From: an uncultured Leptolyngbya sp.
Lineage (GTDB): Bacteria; Cyanobacteriota; Cyanobacteriia; Phormidesmidales; Phormidesmidaceae
Reading direction: 5' to 3'
Length of the DNA stretch: 6,166 nucleotides
Assembly: GCA_937899365.1 (NCBI GenBank)
Contig: CALBPH010000244.1
Coordinates: 1 to 6,166, forward strand
In this document: in pieces, positions 1 to 5,820 of the stretch
How the letters are laid out: each line of letters begins with the position of its first letter
How positions within the stretch are numbered: position 1 is the first letter of the stretch
Notes under the pieces: model-generated
Seen by the model: only the letters and a program-made list of their open reading frames with translations
What the model was told of the DNA's origin: nothing
Databases searched by the model: none
Program-made: the position numbers and the translations under genes

Positions 1-821
1 TCGATACTAGCTTCACTGGTGAAGACCGTTTGCGTCTTCGTCTACAAGCTAGTGATCCCGGTGGTTCTCTAAGTGAAGTTGCTGGTGGTCTTGCTAGCCA
101 GAGTGGTTCAGGTGCTGGTGGTCAAGACAACCTTCGTCTGGACGACGTTTACTACTCTTTCCCCATTGGTAGTCGGGTATCTGCAATTATTTCTGCAAAC
201 AGTACCAACTCTGACGATTTCGTTACCAGCACTATCGTTCCTTTCGATGGTCCTTCGGTAGCTGATGCTGGTGGTCCTTTCTTGTACGATAACTCTGGTG
301 TTGATGGCGCTGGCGATTCGTTTGGAGCTGGTATAAATATTGCATTTACTGACAGCATCATCCTGGATGCCGGTTATGCAACCGCTAGAGGTCAAGATCC
401 AGATAGAGGTATCTTCGACAACTATGAGTACATTGTTCAGTTGAACTACTTGAGCGATGGCTTGATTGACGCAGCTGTTACCTACATCAATGGCGAGAAT
501 GGTGATGGCAATGGCGTTGATGACATTATTGCTGGCCTATTAAGTCTGGACTTCGGTGGCTTCGAGGTTGCTGGTTTCTATGCTGACCAAGATGGTGACG
601 AGAGCTGGCAGGCTGGTGTTGCAGTATCTGACTTCCTCGGAACTGGTAACGCTGCTGGTATCTACTACACCCAAAACTTCGATGATGACGAAGTTGCTGA
701 AGCTTACTACTCCATGAAGATCAACAAGTACTGGACTCTGACTCCTGCTGTGATCTACGGTGAGCCCAACGGTGAAGATGATTCCATCTATGGTGCTGTT
801 CGTTCCACTTTCAGCTTCTAA
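1..821 (+). CDS. Cyanobacterial SLH/OprB-like outer-membrane porin, C-terminal part (5' truncated by window edge)
   Basis: The open frame runs from the window edge (first full codon at 3) to TAA at 819-821. About 272 residues are visible; the ATG at 30 is internal and not the true start. The visible part begins DTSFTGEDRLRLRLQASD, which resembles the start of the barrel domain in cyanobacterial Som/iron-uptake-type porins. The signal peptide, SLH domain and coiled coil expected in this family would lie upstream of the window. Alternating strand-like segments (DDVYYSFPIG, YEYIVQLNYLS, AAGIYYTQNF, YWTLTPAVIYG) are separated by Asp/Gly-rich loops. The chain ends RSTFSF with a terminal Phe, the usual BAM recognition signal of outer-membrane barrels. 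These proteins are trimeric channels for small solutes and inorganic ions. Codons favour GGT, GCT, CGT, AAC and TAC, as in highly expressed genes, unlike the GCC/GGC-rich purL. Exact substrate and paralogue cannot be told. Confidence 0.87.
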   Translation, partial: DTSFTGEDRLRLRLQASDPGGSLSEVAGGLASQSGSGAGGQDNLRLDDVYYSFPIGSRVSAIISANSTNSDDFVTSTIVPFDGPSVADAGGPFLYDNSGVDGAGDSFGAGINIAFTDSIILDAGYATARGQDPDRGIFDNYEYIVQLNYLSDGLIDAAVTYINGENGDGNGVDDIIAGLLSLDFGGFEVAGFYADQDGDESWQAGVAVSDFLGTGNAAGIYYTQNFDDDEVAEAYYSMKINKYWTLTPAVIYGEPNGEDDSIYGAVRSTFSF

Positions 822-841
822 GTTTCATAACTTAGTGTCTT

Positions 842-879
842 AATAAAAAAGGCCCTGCTCCGGTAGGGCCTTTTTTATT
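842..879 (+). terminator. Intrinsic terminator of the porin gene, symmetrical
   Basis: A perfect 15-bp inverted repeat (842-856 and 865-879) encloses an 8-nt loop. The GC core GGCCCT/AGGGCC is flanked by an A-tract on the left and a T-tract on the right. It starts 20 bp after the porin stop. Because the A and T tracts are symmetrical it can work on both strands, so it could also stop leftward read-through from the small gene at 1066-1254. Confidence 0.93.
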
Positions 880-957
880 GACTAGCTGTTGTAATACCCA
901 ATTCGAATTCAGTAAGCTTGTTCAAAGTGAGTAACCCTGTAGGGATAAGCCCTTATA

Positions 958-986
958 GTTGCCCTCCGATATCGGGAGCAGGCAAC
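958..986. repeat. Imperfect inverted repeat in the 880-1065 spacer
   Basis: GTTGCC (958-963) plus CTCC (964-967) pair with GGAG (975-978) and GGCAAC (981-986), with a 2-nt bulge (CA) and a 7-nt loop. Just before it, CCCT/AGGG/CCCT blocks at 935-953 could form alternative small hairpins. No T-run follows, so it is not an obvious terminator. I see no gene in 880-1065. The stretch may be a degenerate intergenic repeat or the 3' UTR of the small leftward gene. Confidence 0.4.
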
Positions 987-1065
987 CAAGGTTTCGTATA
1001 ATTTAAGGCAAGGATACCCGTGCTCTTAACTAGCCTTGGCAGATGTCGCCACTAAACTTGTCTTC

Positions 1066-1254
1066 TTATGGATGGTCCAAAAGCTGTACATCTTGCGATG
1101 ATAGAGCAAGGATCATCATATCCTCTCCATCGATTTGAACCAGCCAATAGCCAGTTTTAGAGCCATCCTGCAGGGTTTCTTTAGCTAAAACAACACCTGT
1201 TTTGCCAGCAGCATAGGCTGGATATAGAACTCGCACCCGATCCCCTATTTGCAT
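1066..1254 (-). CDS. Small KOW/SH3-like cyanobacterial protein of unknown function
   Basis: This 62-residue ORF starts with ATG at 1254-1252 and ends with TAA at 1068-1066. The N-terminus MQIGDRVRVLYPAYAAGKTGVV has the 'xGDRVRV...GKxGVV' pattern of KOW/SH3-like small barrels. A strand-rich half follows (GYWLVQIDGEDMMILALSSQDVQLL). There is no signal peptide or membrane segment, so it is probably cytosolic. KOW-type barrels often bind RNA or proteins, but nothing here shows a partner. The ribosome binding site is weak (AAAG about 5 nt before ATG), which is common in cyanobacteria. The gene is monocistronic, convergent with the porin and 257 bp downstream of purF. A plausible promoter lies at 1303-1332. 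The pattern and length suggest a real gene; the exact family is not assigned. Confidence 0.75.
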   Translation of the reverse strand: MQIGDRVRVLYPAYAAGKTGVVLAKETLQDGSKTGYWLVQIDGEDMMILALSSQDVQLLDHP

Positions 1255-1302
1255 AGTCTTTAATTAACAAAGCATATAGATGTCTGTACATTTAACGTCA
1301 TA

Positions 1303-1332
1303 ACAATATTTTTTGTCTTTTTCATAGGTCAA
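1303..1332 (-). promoter_or_regulatory. Candidate promoter of the small KOW-like gene
   Basis: On the minus strand TTGACC (1332-1327) matches five of six bases of the -35 consensus and is followed after 18 bp by TATTGT (1308-1303) as a -10. The spacer is A-rich. Transcription would start near 1296, about 42 nt before the ATG. This suggests the gene is transcribed separately from purF. Confidence 0.45.
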
Positions 1333-1395
1333 TGGCGAGCCAGGTCAGTTGTTGTAATTTACGGATTCAGCGAGTCCATTGTTCTAACTAACCTG

Positions 1396-1407
1396 ACCAA
1401 TATTGGT
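1396..1407. repeat. 12-bp perfect palindrome ACCAATATTGGT
   Basis: This self-complementary 12-mer lies in the non-coding stretch 1255-1511, between the purF stop and the small gene. It could be an operator for a dimeric regulator of the small gene, lying about 100 bp upstream of that gene's candidate start. No regulator can be named. The rest of 1255-1511 shows no gene, and no convincing intrinsic terminator after purF. Confidence 0.3.
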
Positions 1408-1511
1408 GCAGCAAACATATTAAGGGGGATGTTTAGCCACTAACCTCCTATAAACAAACGTCACCGCTTGCCTAAGGATGGGATAGTTATGTGTCATCAC
1501 TAGCTGCCGAT

Positions 1512-3002
1512 TTAAGCTTTGACCGGTGTTTTCTCCAGCATTAGTTTTGATCGTCTAAACATTTCAGGAATGTCGACAGGGTACTTACCTGTAAAGCAGG
1601 CAGAGCAGAATGTACTGGTATCTTGCTGGGTTGCTGCCAACATACCTTCCCAGCTTAGGTAAGCCAGAGAATCTACGCCGATGTGGTTTTCAATTTCTTT
1701 AACAGACTTGGTGGCTGCAATCAGCTGATCTTGGCTATCTGTATCAATGCCGTAAAAACAAGGATGGGTAACGGGGGGTGAGGAAATCCTCATGTGGACT
1801 TCGGTCGCTCCAGCCTCTCGTAGGGCCTTTACGATTTTTCCACTGGTGGTGCCGCGCACAATGGAATCATCCACTAACAAAATGCGTTTGCCTTGCAGGA
1901 CATCCCGCAGCGGGTTGAGCTTAATGCGAATGCCTGCTTCGCGCATCATTTGGGTGGGTTGGATAAAGGTGCGGCCCACGTAGCGGTTTTTGATCAATCC
2001 TTCTGCATAGGGAATGCCTGATGTTTCGGCAAAGCCAATGGCGGCGGGAATACCCGAGTCAGGGACTGGCATGATTAAGTCCACATCCGTGGCTGACTCC
2101 TGGGCTAAAATATTGCCCAGACGCTTGCGATAGCTGTATAGGCTTTCCCCGTGATAAATGCTATCGGGTCGGGCAAAGTACACCATTTCAAAAATACACA
2201 GGCGACGCTCAGGCTCAGCCCGCTGCACTGATTTGAGACCCGCTTCACTGATCCAAATCAGTTCGCCGGGGTGAACGTCACGAATATGGTGGGCATTGAC
2301 AATATCTAGGCCACAGGTTTCAGAGGCTACTGCATACTGGCCGGGGCCATTGTGGGGGTCATCTCCGCCAAAGTAGCCTAGGACCAGGGGGCGAATGCCG
2401 TTGGGATCGCGAATGGCTAAGATGCCCTCGGGGGTTGCAATTGTTAGGCTAAAGGCTCCTTCACAGCGCTTGCATGCATCAATAGCTGCTTCAATCCAGT
2501 CTTTACCCTCGTTAACGGCGTCTGCCATAAATAGGGCAATGAGTTCGGTATCGGTGGTGGTGAGCAGGGTGTGATTGCGTTTCAGCAGCTCTTCGCGCAG
2601 CTTGTTAGCGTTGACCACATTGCCGTTGTGGGCCAGGGCCATTTTCCCAAGCCGGGTGGTTAAAACAGCTGGCTGGGCATTGGCTACGCGGCTCGAGCCC
2701 GTGGTTGAGGAGCGGGTATGTCCGATGGCCCACTGTCCAGGGAGACGCTGTAACACTTCTTCGTCAAAGACTTGAGACACTAGCCCCATATCTTTGTGAA
2801 TGTGGATGTTGCCATGGTCAAAGGTGGCAATACCAGCGGATTCTTGGCCACGATGTTGCAACGCATAGAGGCCAAAATAGGCCAGCGTGGCGACATCGTC
2901 TCTGGGGGAAAAAACACCGAATACGCCACAGGCTTCTTCTGGCTTGTCAGGGTGAACAGTCACGGCAGAAGTGTGGGGAAAAGTCTTTTGGGGAAGAGGC
3001 AT
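1512..3002 (-). CDS. purF: Amidophosphoribosyltransferase (glutamine PRPP amidotransferase), Fe-S type
   Basis: PurF catalyses the first committed step of purine synthesis, PRPP + glutamine to 5-phosphoribosylamine, in the cytosol. With ATG at 3002-3000 the protein has 496 residues. The sequence EEACGVFGV places the catalytic Cys at residue 25, so a 24-residue propeptide would be removed to expose it. The N-terminal Ntn glutaminase domain shows HRGQESAG (50-57), HTRSSTTG (95-102) and HNGN (125-128). The C-terminal phosphoribosyltransferase domain has the PRPP loop VDDSIVRGTTS (377-387) and the NRYVGRTFI segment (339-347). Cys269, Cys415, Cys466 and Cys469 match the [4Fe-4S] ligand set of the Bacillus-type enzyme. 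A TTG at 3032 would add 10 residues; ATG is preferred because AGTGGA lies 6 nt before it and the TTG has no such site. It follows purL by 193 bp and is probably co-transcribed. Confidence 0.97.
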   Translation of the reverse strand: MPLPQKTFPHTSAVTVHPDKPEEACGVFGVFSPRDDVATLAYFGLYALQHRGQESAGIATFDHGNIHIHKDMGLVSQVFDEEVLQRLPGQWAIGHTRSSTTGSSRVANAQPAVLTTRLGKMALAHNGNVVNANKLREELLKRNHTLLTTTDTELIALFMADAVNEGKDWIEAAIDACKRCEGAFSLTIATPEGILAIRDPNGIRPLVLGYFGGDDPHNGPGQYAVASETCGLDIVNAHHIRDVHPGELIWISEAGLKSVQRAEPERRLCIFEMVYFARPDSIYHGESLYSYRKRLGNILAQESATDVDLIMPVPDSGIPAAIGFAETSGIPYAEGLIKNRYVGRTFIQPTQMMREAGIRIKLNPLRDVLQGKRILLVDDSIVRGTTSGKIVKALREAGATEVHMRISSPPVTHPCFYGIDTDSQDQLIAATKSVKEIENHIGVDSLAYLSWEGMLAATQQDTSTFCSACFTGKYPVDIPEMFRRSKLMLEKTPVKA

Positions 3003-3140
3003 CGTGAGTCCACTTAGCGTTAATAACGGCAAAAAGAAGTGACTATGGAGTGGCTAATATCTATGGTCTGAAGACGCTAGCGGATTGATTAACCGGTAGA
3101 GACCTTAGAGAAGCTTAATATTTTCTTAATCAGTCCGATC

Positions 3141-3164
3141 CTAGCATCCGAAGCAGATGGCTAG
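3141..3164 (-). other. Hairpin in the purL-purF spacer
   Basis: CTAGCATC (3141-3148) can pair with GATG-G-CTAG (3156-3164) around a 7-nt loop, giving an 8-bp stem with one bulge. It lies about 30 bp after the purL stop. No U-run follows in the direction of transcription, so it is more likely an mRNA processing or 3'-protecting structure than a terminator. It is compatible with read-through from purL into purF. Confidence 0.3.
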
Positions 3165-3195
3165 ACTATTGCTCCACTAGATTAATTAGAGTTGT

Positions 3196-5529
3196 TTAAG
3201 CAACTAGGGCTCTTTCTATAGCGTAACGCCACCTATCGGTCATGGTGGCAACGTCTAAATTGATTAGGGTCTCATGGGGGGATAGTTTCAGCGTTAGCGG
3301 ACTGTCGGCGGTAACTGTGCCGATTACACTCCATGGGAGCTGGAGCTGGGTGCTGAGATAGTTTTCCCAATCGGTTTTGTGGGTCGGTGCGATCGTGACA
3401 ATAATGCGAGCACCGCCTTCGCCAAACAGGAGGGTGTCGTAGCGTTGAGCCTTGGCTGGCAGGGTGATGGTGGCTCCGAGGTTACCACCGATGGCGGACT
3501 CGGCTAGTGCGATCGCAACGCCTCCCTCAGCACAGTCATGGGCGGCCGTAATCCATCCCTGGCGGATGCCATAGCGACAAGCGGCCTGCACCGTTAACTC
3601 CAGATCAACATTGACCTTGGGAGGATGCCCTGCCACCTGACCATGAATAGCTTTCAAATATTCTGAGGCTCCCAGGGTCACCGTTCCATCAGCCCCGTCT
3701 CCTAAGGGCGTCCCCAGCAAATAAATCTGGTCGCCGGGATTTTGCCAGCTTTGACCACAAATTTTATCCAGATCGTCAATCACACCCACCATACCCACCA
3801 CCGGAGTTGGATAGATCGGCTGGGGATTACCCTCGCTATCAACGGTCTCGTTATAGAGCGATACATTCCCGCCCGTAACCGGTGTGTCAAACTTGCGACA
3901 ACCATCGGCTAACCCGCGACAGGCCTCAGCCAATTGCCAGTAGCCCACCGGTTTTTCAGGACTACCAAAATTCAAATTGTCAGTCACTGCAATGGGCTCT
4001 GCCCCAACACAGCTGAGGTTGCGAGCGGCTTCTGCGACCGCCGCTAGCCCGCCTTCATAGGGATTGAGATACACATACCGGGGATTGCAGTCGGTGGTGG
4101 CCGCTACCCCAGAATGACTACTAGAACCGTCATCCCCTTCTAGGGGACGCAGTCGTAAGATGGCCGCATCTGCCCCACCCGGCAGCATCACCGTATTGTT
4201 TTGCACCTGGTGATCATACTGCTGGTAGACCCACTGTTTAGACGCAATGGTGGGTGTACTTAGCAGCGCCAACATTACATCGTTCCACGACTGATCGTTA
4301 ATACCGGCAGCCGAGCAGTCGGGTAGGCTAGCCTCCTGCCAGCCCCAGGCCGTTTGAGCATAGGCCGGGGGCTCAGCCAATACCTCTCGCTCATAAAGCG
4401 GTGTGTTATCCGCCAGGGCCGATGCTGGCACCTCTGCGGCTACTTCCCCCTGGAATAAAATCCGCACAATCGGTTCTTGAATGACCTCGCCCGCGACCAC
4501 CGCATGTAATCCCCAGCGCTCAAAAATGTCGATTAGCTCCTGCTCACGACCCTTGTGCCCCACAAACAGCATGCGTTCCTGGGACTCTGAGAGCAGATAC
4601 TCGTAGGGCACCATACCCGTTTCCCGCACGGGCACTTTGTCTAGGTCTAGCTCGATGCCAACACCGCCGTTGACCGCCATCTCAGACGTGGAACAGGTAA
4701 TTCCTGCCGCCCCCATATCCTGAGCCGCGACCACAGCCCCGGTCTTAAAGGCTTCTAGACAGGCTTCCACAAGAGACTTTTCTAAAAACGGATCGCCCAC
4801 CTGTACGGCTGGGCGATCGGCCTCCGACTCATCGGTCAGTTCGGCACTGGCAAAGCTGGCTCCCCCCATGCCGTCTCGCCCGGTGGTGGAACCGACATAG
4901 AGCACCGGATTCCCGATTCCCGCCGCTCCAGATTTGACAATTTCCTCGGTTTCCATCAGGCCAATGGCCATGGCATTTACCAATGGATTACCCGTATAGG
5001 CGGCGTCAAAATAGATTTCTCCACCCACTGTGGGCACTCCAAAGCAGTTGCCATAGTGGGAAATACCTGCCACGACCCCTGAGAAAATACGTCGCGTGTT
5101 GGGATCATCTAGGGTGCCAAACCGCAGGGCGTTTAGGGCCGCAATGGGGCGTGCTCCCATGGTAAAGATGTCGCGCAAAATACCCCCCACGCCCGTCGCC
5201 GCTCCTTGAAAAGGCTCTACCGCCGATGGATGGTTGTGGGATTCAATCTTAAATACCAGCCGCTGTCCATGCCCCACATCTACAACGCCAGCATTTTCCC
5301 CAGGTCCAACCAAAATTCGCGGCCCCTCGGTGGGAAACTGCTTGAGTAAAGGGCGAGAGTTCTTATAGCAGCAGTGCTCTGACCACATCACACCAAACAT
5401 GCCCAGCTCAGCTCGATTGGGATGCCGTCCTAAGCGCTGAACAATTTCGTCATATTCGCCTGGTTTTAACCCCTCAGAAGAAATTTCCTCAGCAGAAAAC
5501 GGAATCGGTGTAGGTGCAGTCGTAGACAT
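3196..5529 (-). CDS. purL: Phosphoribosylformylglycinamidine synthase, large subunit PurL
   Basis: PurL is the ATP-dependent synthetase subunit converting FGAR to FGAM, step 4 of IMP synthesis, using ammonia delivered by PurQ with help from PurS. At 777 residues it is the short PurL type (no fused glutaminase) and close to the usual length. SEHCCYK (50-56) holds the conserved His52. ESHNHPSAVEPFQGAATG (96-113) is the nucleotide/metal-binding stretch of the first AIRS-like half. DMGAAGI (271-277) and SESQERM (314-320) follow. The second half has TDNLNFGSPEKP (516-527), GGNVSLYNE (553-561), HDCAEGG (664-670) and FGEGGAR (702-708). No frameshift or missing key residue is seen. The start is ATG at 5529-5527, with no clear Shine-Dalgarno sequence. 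It is the first gene of a probable purL-purF unit. Upstream lie a terminator (5604-5640) and a CRP-like site (5740-5755). Confidence 0.98.
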   Translation of the reverse strand: MSTTAPTPIPFSAEEISSEGLKPGEYDEIVQRLGRHPNRAELGMFGVMWSEHCCYKNSRPLLKQFPTEGPRILVGPGENAGVVDVGHGQRLVFKIESHNHPSAVEPFQGAATGVGGILRDIFTMGARPIAALNALRFGTLDDPNTRRIFSGVVAGISHYGNCFGVPTVGGEIYFDAAYTGNPLVNAMAIGLMETEEIVKSGAAGIGNPVLYVGSTTGRDGMGGASFASAELTDESEADRPAVQVGDPFLEKSLVEACLEAFKTGAVVAAQDMGAAGITCSTSEMAVNGGVGIELDLDKVPVRETGMVPYEYLLSESQERMLFVGHKGREQELIDIFERWGLHAVVAGEVIQEPIVRILFQGEVAAEVPASALADNTPLYEREVLAEPPAYAQTAWGWQEASLPDCSAAGINDQSWNDVMLALLSTPTIASKQWVYQQYDHQVQNNTVMLPGGADAAILRLRPLEGDDGSSSHSGVAATTDCNPRYVYLNPYEGGLAAVAEAARNLSCVGAEPIAVTDNLNFGSPEKPVGYWQLAEACRGLADGCRKFDTPVTGGNVSLYNETVDSEGNPQPIYPTPVVGMVGVIDDLDKICGQSWQNPGDQIYLLGTPLGDGADGTVTLGASEYLKAIHGQVAGHPPKVNVDLELTVQAACRYGIRQGWITAAHDCAEGGVAIALAESAIGGNLGATITLPAKAQRYDTLLFGEGGARIIVTIAPTHKTDWENYLSTQLQLPWSVIGTVTADSPLTLKLSPHETLINLDVATMTDRWRYAIERALVA
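3509..3516. repeat. HIP1 octamer GCGATCGC
   Basis: This is one exact copy of the highly iterated palindrome found at high density in many cyanobacterial genomes. It lies inside purL. A single copy in about 6 kb is modest density but agrees with cyanobacterial origin. Confidence 0.7.
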
Positions 5530-5564
5530 TAATAGGGATGAGTGGCGGGGGTGGACAAGGCTTG

Positions 5565-5570
5565 ATTTTA
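5565..5570 (-). promoter_or_regulatory. Candidate -10 element for purL downstream of the terminator
   Basis: TAAAAT on the minus strand lies 35 bp before the purL ATG, in the only 74 bp between the terminator's U-run and the gene. Transcription would start near 5558 with a leader of about 28 nt. No good -35 is present (GAGTGA at 17-bp spacing). An 8-bp inverted repeat (5537-5544 with 5589-5596) overlaps this area. If this promoter is inactive, purL depends on read-through of the terminator. Confidence 0.3.
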
Positions 5571-5603
5571 AACCCTCTCACCACGCATCACTCATCTTGT
5601 TCC

Positions 5604-5640
5604 AAAAAAAAACCGACAGAACTCCCGCGAGTTCTATCGG
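5604..5640 (-). terminator. Intrinsic terminator upstream of purL
   Basis: Read on the minus strand, an 11-bp stem (5640-5630 with 5623-5613, one U-G wobble) with a 6-nt loop CGCGGG is followed directly by nine T residues (5612-5604). The T-run lies only on the minus-strand side, so it is directional. It terminates leftward transcripts before purL. It is 181 bp past the stop of the 5821-6166 gene, rather far for a dedicated terminator of that gene. Confidence 0.9.
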
Positions 5641-5686
5641 CTGGTTGTGTGTTCCCTGTAGATGACTCGGCTAGAGTTGAGTCATC
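5604..5686 (-). ncRNA. Candidate small RNA or terminated purL leader, about 80 nt
   Basis: This segment contains an 8-bp perfect hairpin (GATGACTC/GAGTCATC, 5686-5679 with 5668-5661, 10-nt loop), a 20-nt single-stranded linker containing GGAACACACAACC, and then the intrinsic terminator. Hairpin, linker and terminator resemble the general layout of short cyanobacterial sRNAs such as Yfr1, but the Yfr1 core ACUCCUCACAC is absent. A weak -10 and a CRP-like site lie just upstream. It has no ORF with a convincing start. Alternatively it is an attenuator leader of purL, or simply the 3' UTR of the upstream gene. Confidence 0.4.
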
Positions 5687-5689
5687 CTT

Positions 5690-5695
5690 AGTATG
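5690..5695 (-). promoter_or_regulatory. Candidate -10 (CATACT) of the putative sRNA/leader
   Basis: CATACT matches four of six bases of TATAAT and would place a transcript start near 5683-5686, at the base of the first hairpin. There is no recognisable -35 at 16-18 bp, which fits an activator-dependent promoter. The CRP-like palindrome centre (5747.5) would then lie about 61-65 bp upstream, near the class I CRP position of -61.5. The element is weak and unproven. Confidence 0.3.
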
Positions 5696-5739
5696 CTGAA
5701 TTTGCCAGGGGGTGAGAGCGATCCAAGTCATCGTTCACC

Positions 5740-5755
5740 TGTGATTCTGATCACA
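5740..5755. promoter_or_regulatory. CRP/SYCRP1-type binding site TGTGA-N6-TCACA
   Basis: TGTGATTCTGATCACA matches the CRP-family consensus in all ten palindromic core positions, and TTT following on the right extends the typical flank. The same consensus is recognised by E. coli CRP and by the cAMP receptor SYCRP1 of Synechocystis. It lies 211 bp upstream of purL and 65 bp after the stop of the upstream gene, in non-coding DNA. Only the leftward genes or RNA are available as targets. Confidence 0.6.
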
Positions 5756-5767
5756 TTTGATCACATT
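5748..5767. repeat. Tandem 10-bp repeat TGATCACATT x2
   Basis: Two exact copies (5748-5757 and 5758-5767) overlap the right half of the CRP-like palindrome. A third GATCAC lies at 5780-5785. The GATCAC starts at 5749, 5759 and 5780 are 10 and 21 bp apart, so they fall on the same DNA face. This may be an operator with extra half-sites. Confidence 0.55.
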
Positions 5768-5820
5768 TTTCTTGATATGGATCACTGATGTCCAGAAAAG
5801 ATGACATTGGCATATGGCCC

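Noticed and set aside
108..395. Minus-strand open frames opposite the porin
   Set aside because: They are antisense shadows of a gene with clear family features and strong codon bias.
997..1002. Perfect TATAAT on the plus strand
   Set aside because: There is no -35 at a proper distance (GGGAGC) and no plus-strand gene follows; it would only run antisense into the small gene.
1444..1449. AGGAGG Shine-Dalgarno-like motif on the minus strand
   Set aside because: The only nearby start (GTG 3 nt away) encodes 6 residues before a stop.
2705..3017. Plus-strand open frames opposite the purF start
   Set aside because: They overlap a clear PurF coding region on the other strand, show no recognisable protein features and have no ribosome binding site support.
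3003..3032. Extended purF start at TTG (3032), giving 506 residues
   Set aside because: The TTG has no ribosome binding site. The ATG at 3002 has AGTGGA 6 nt upstream and still leaves a 24-residue propeptide before the catalytic Cys.
1512..5529. Frameshift or pseudogenisation in purF or purL
   Set aside because: Both frames are intact, of normal length, and keep all key motifs.
5530..5820. Purine or ZTP riboswitch, or PurR box, upstream of purL
   Set aside because: I could not find the conserved cores of these elements; only the two simple hairpins are present.
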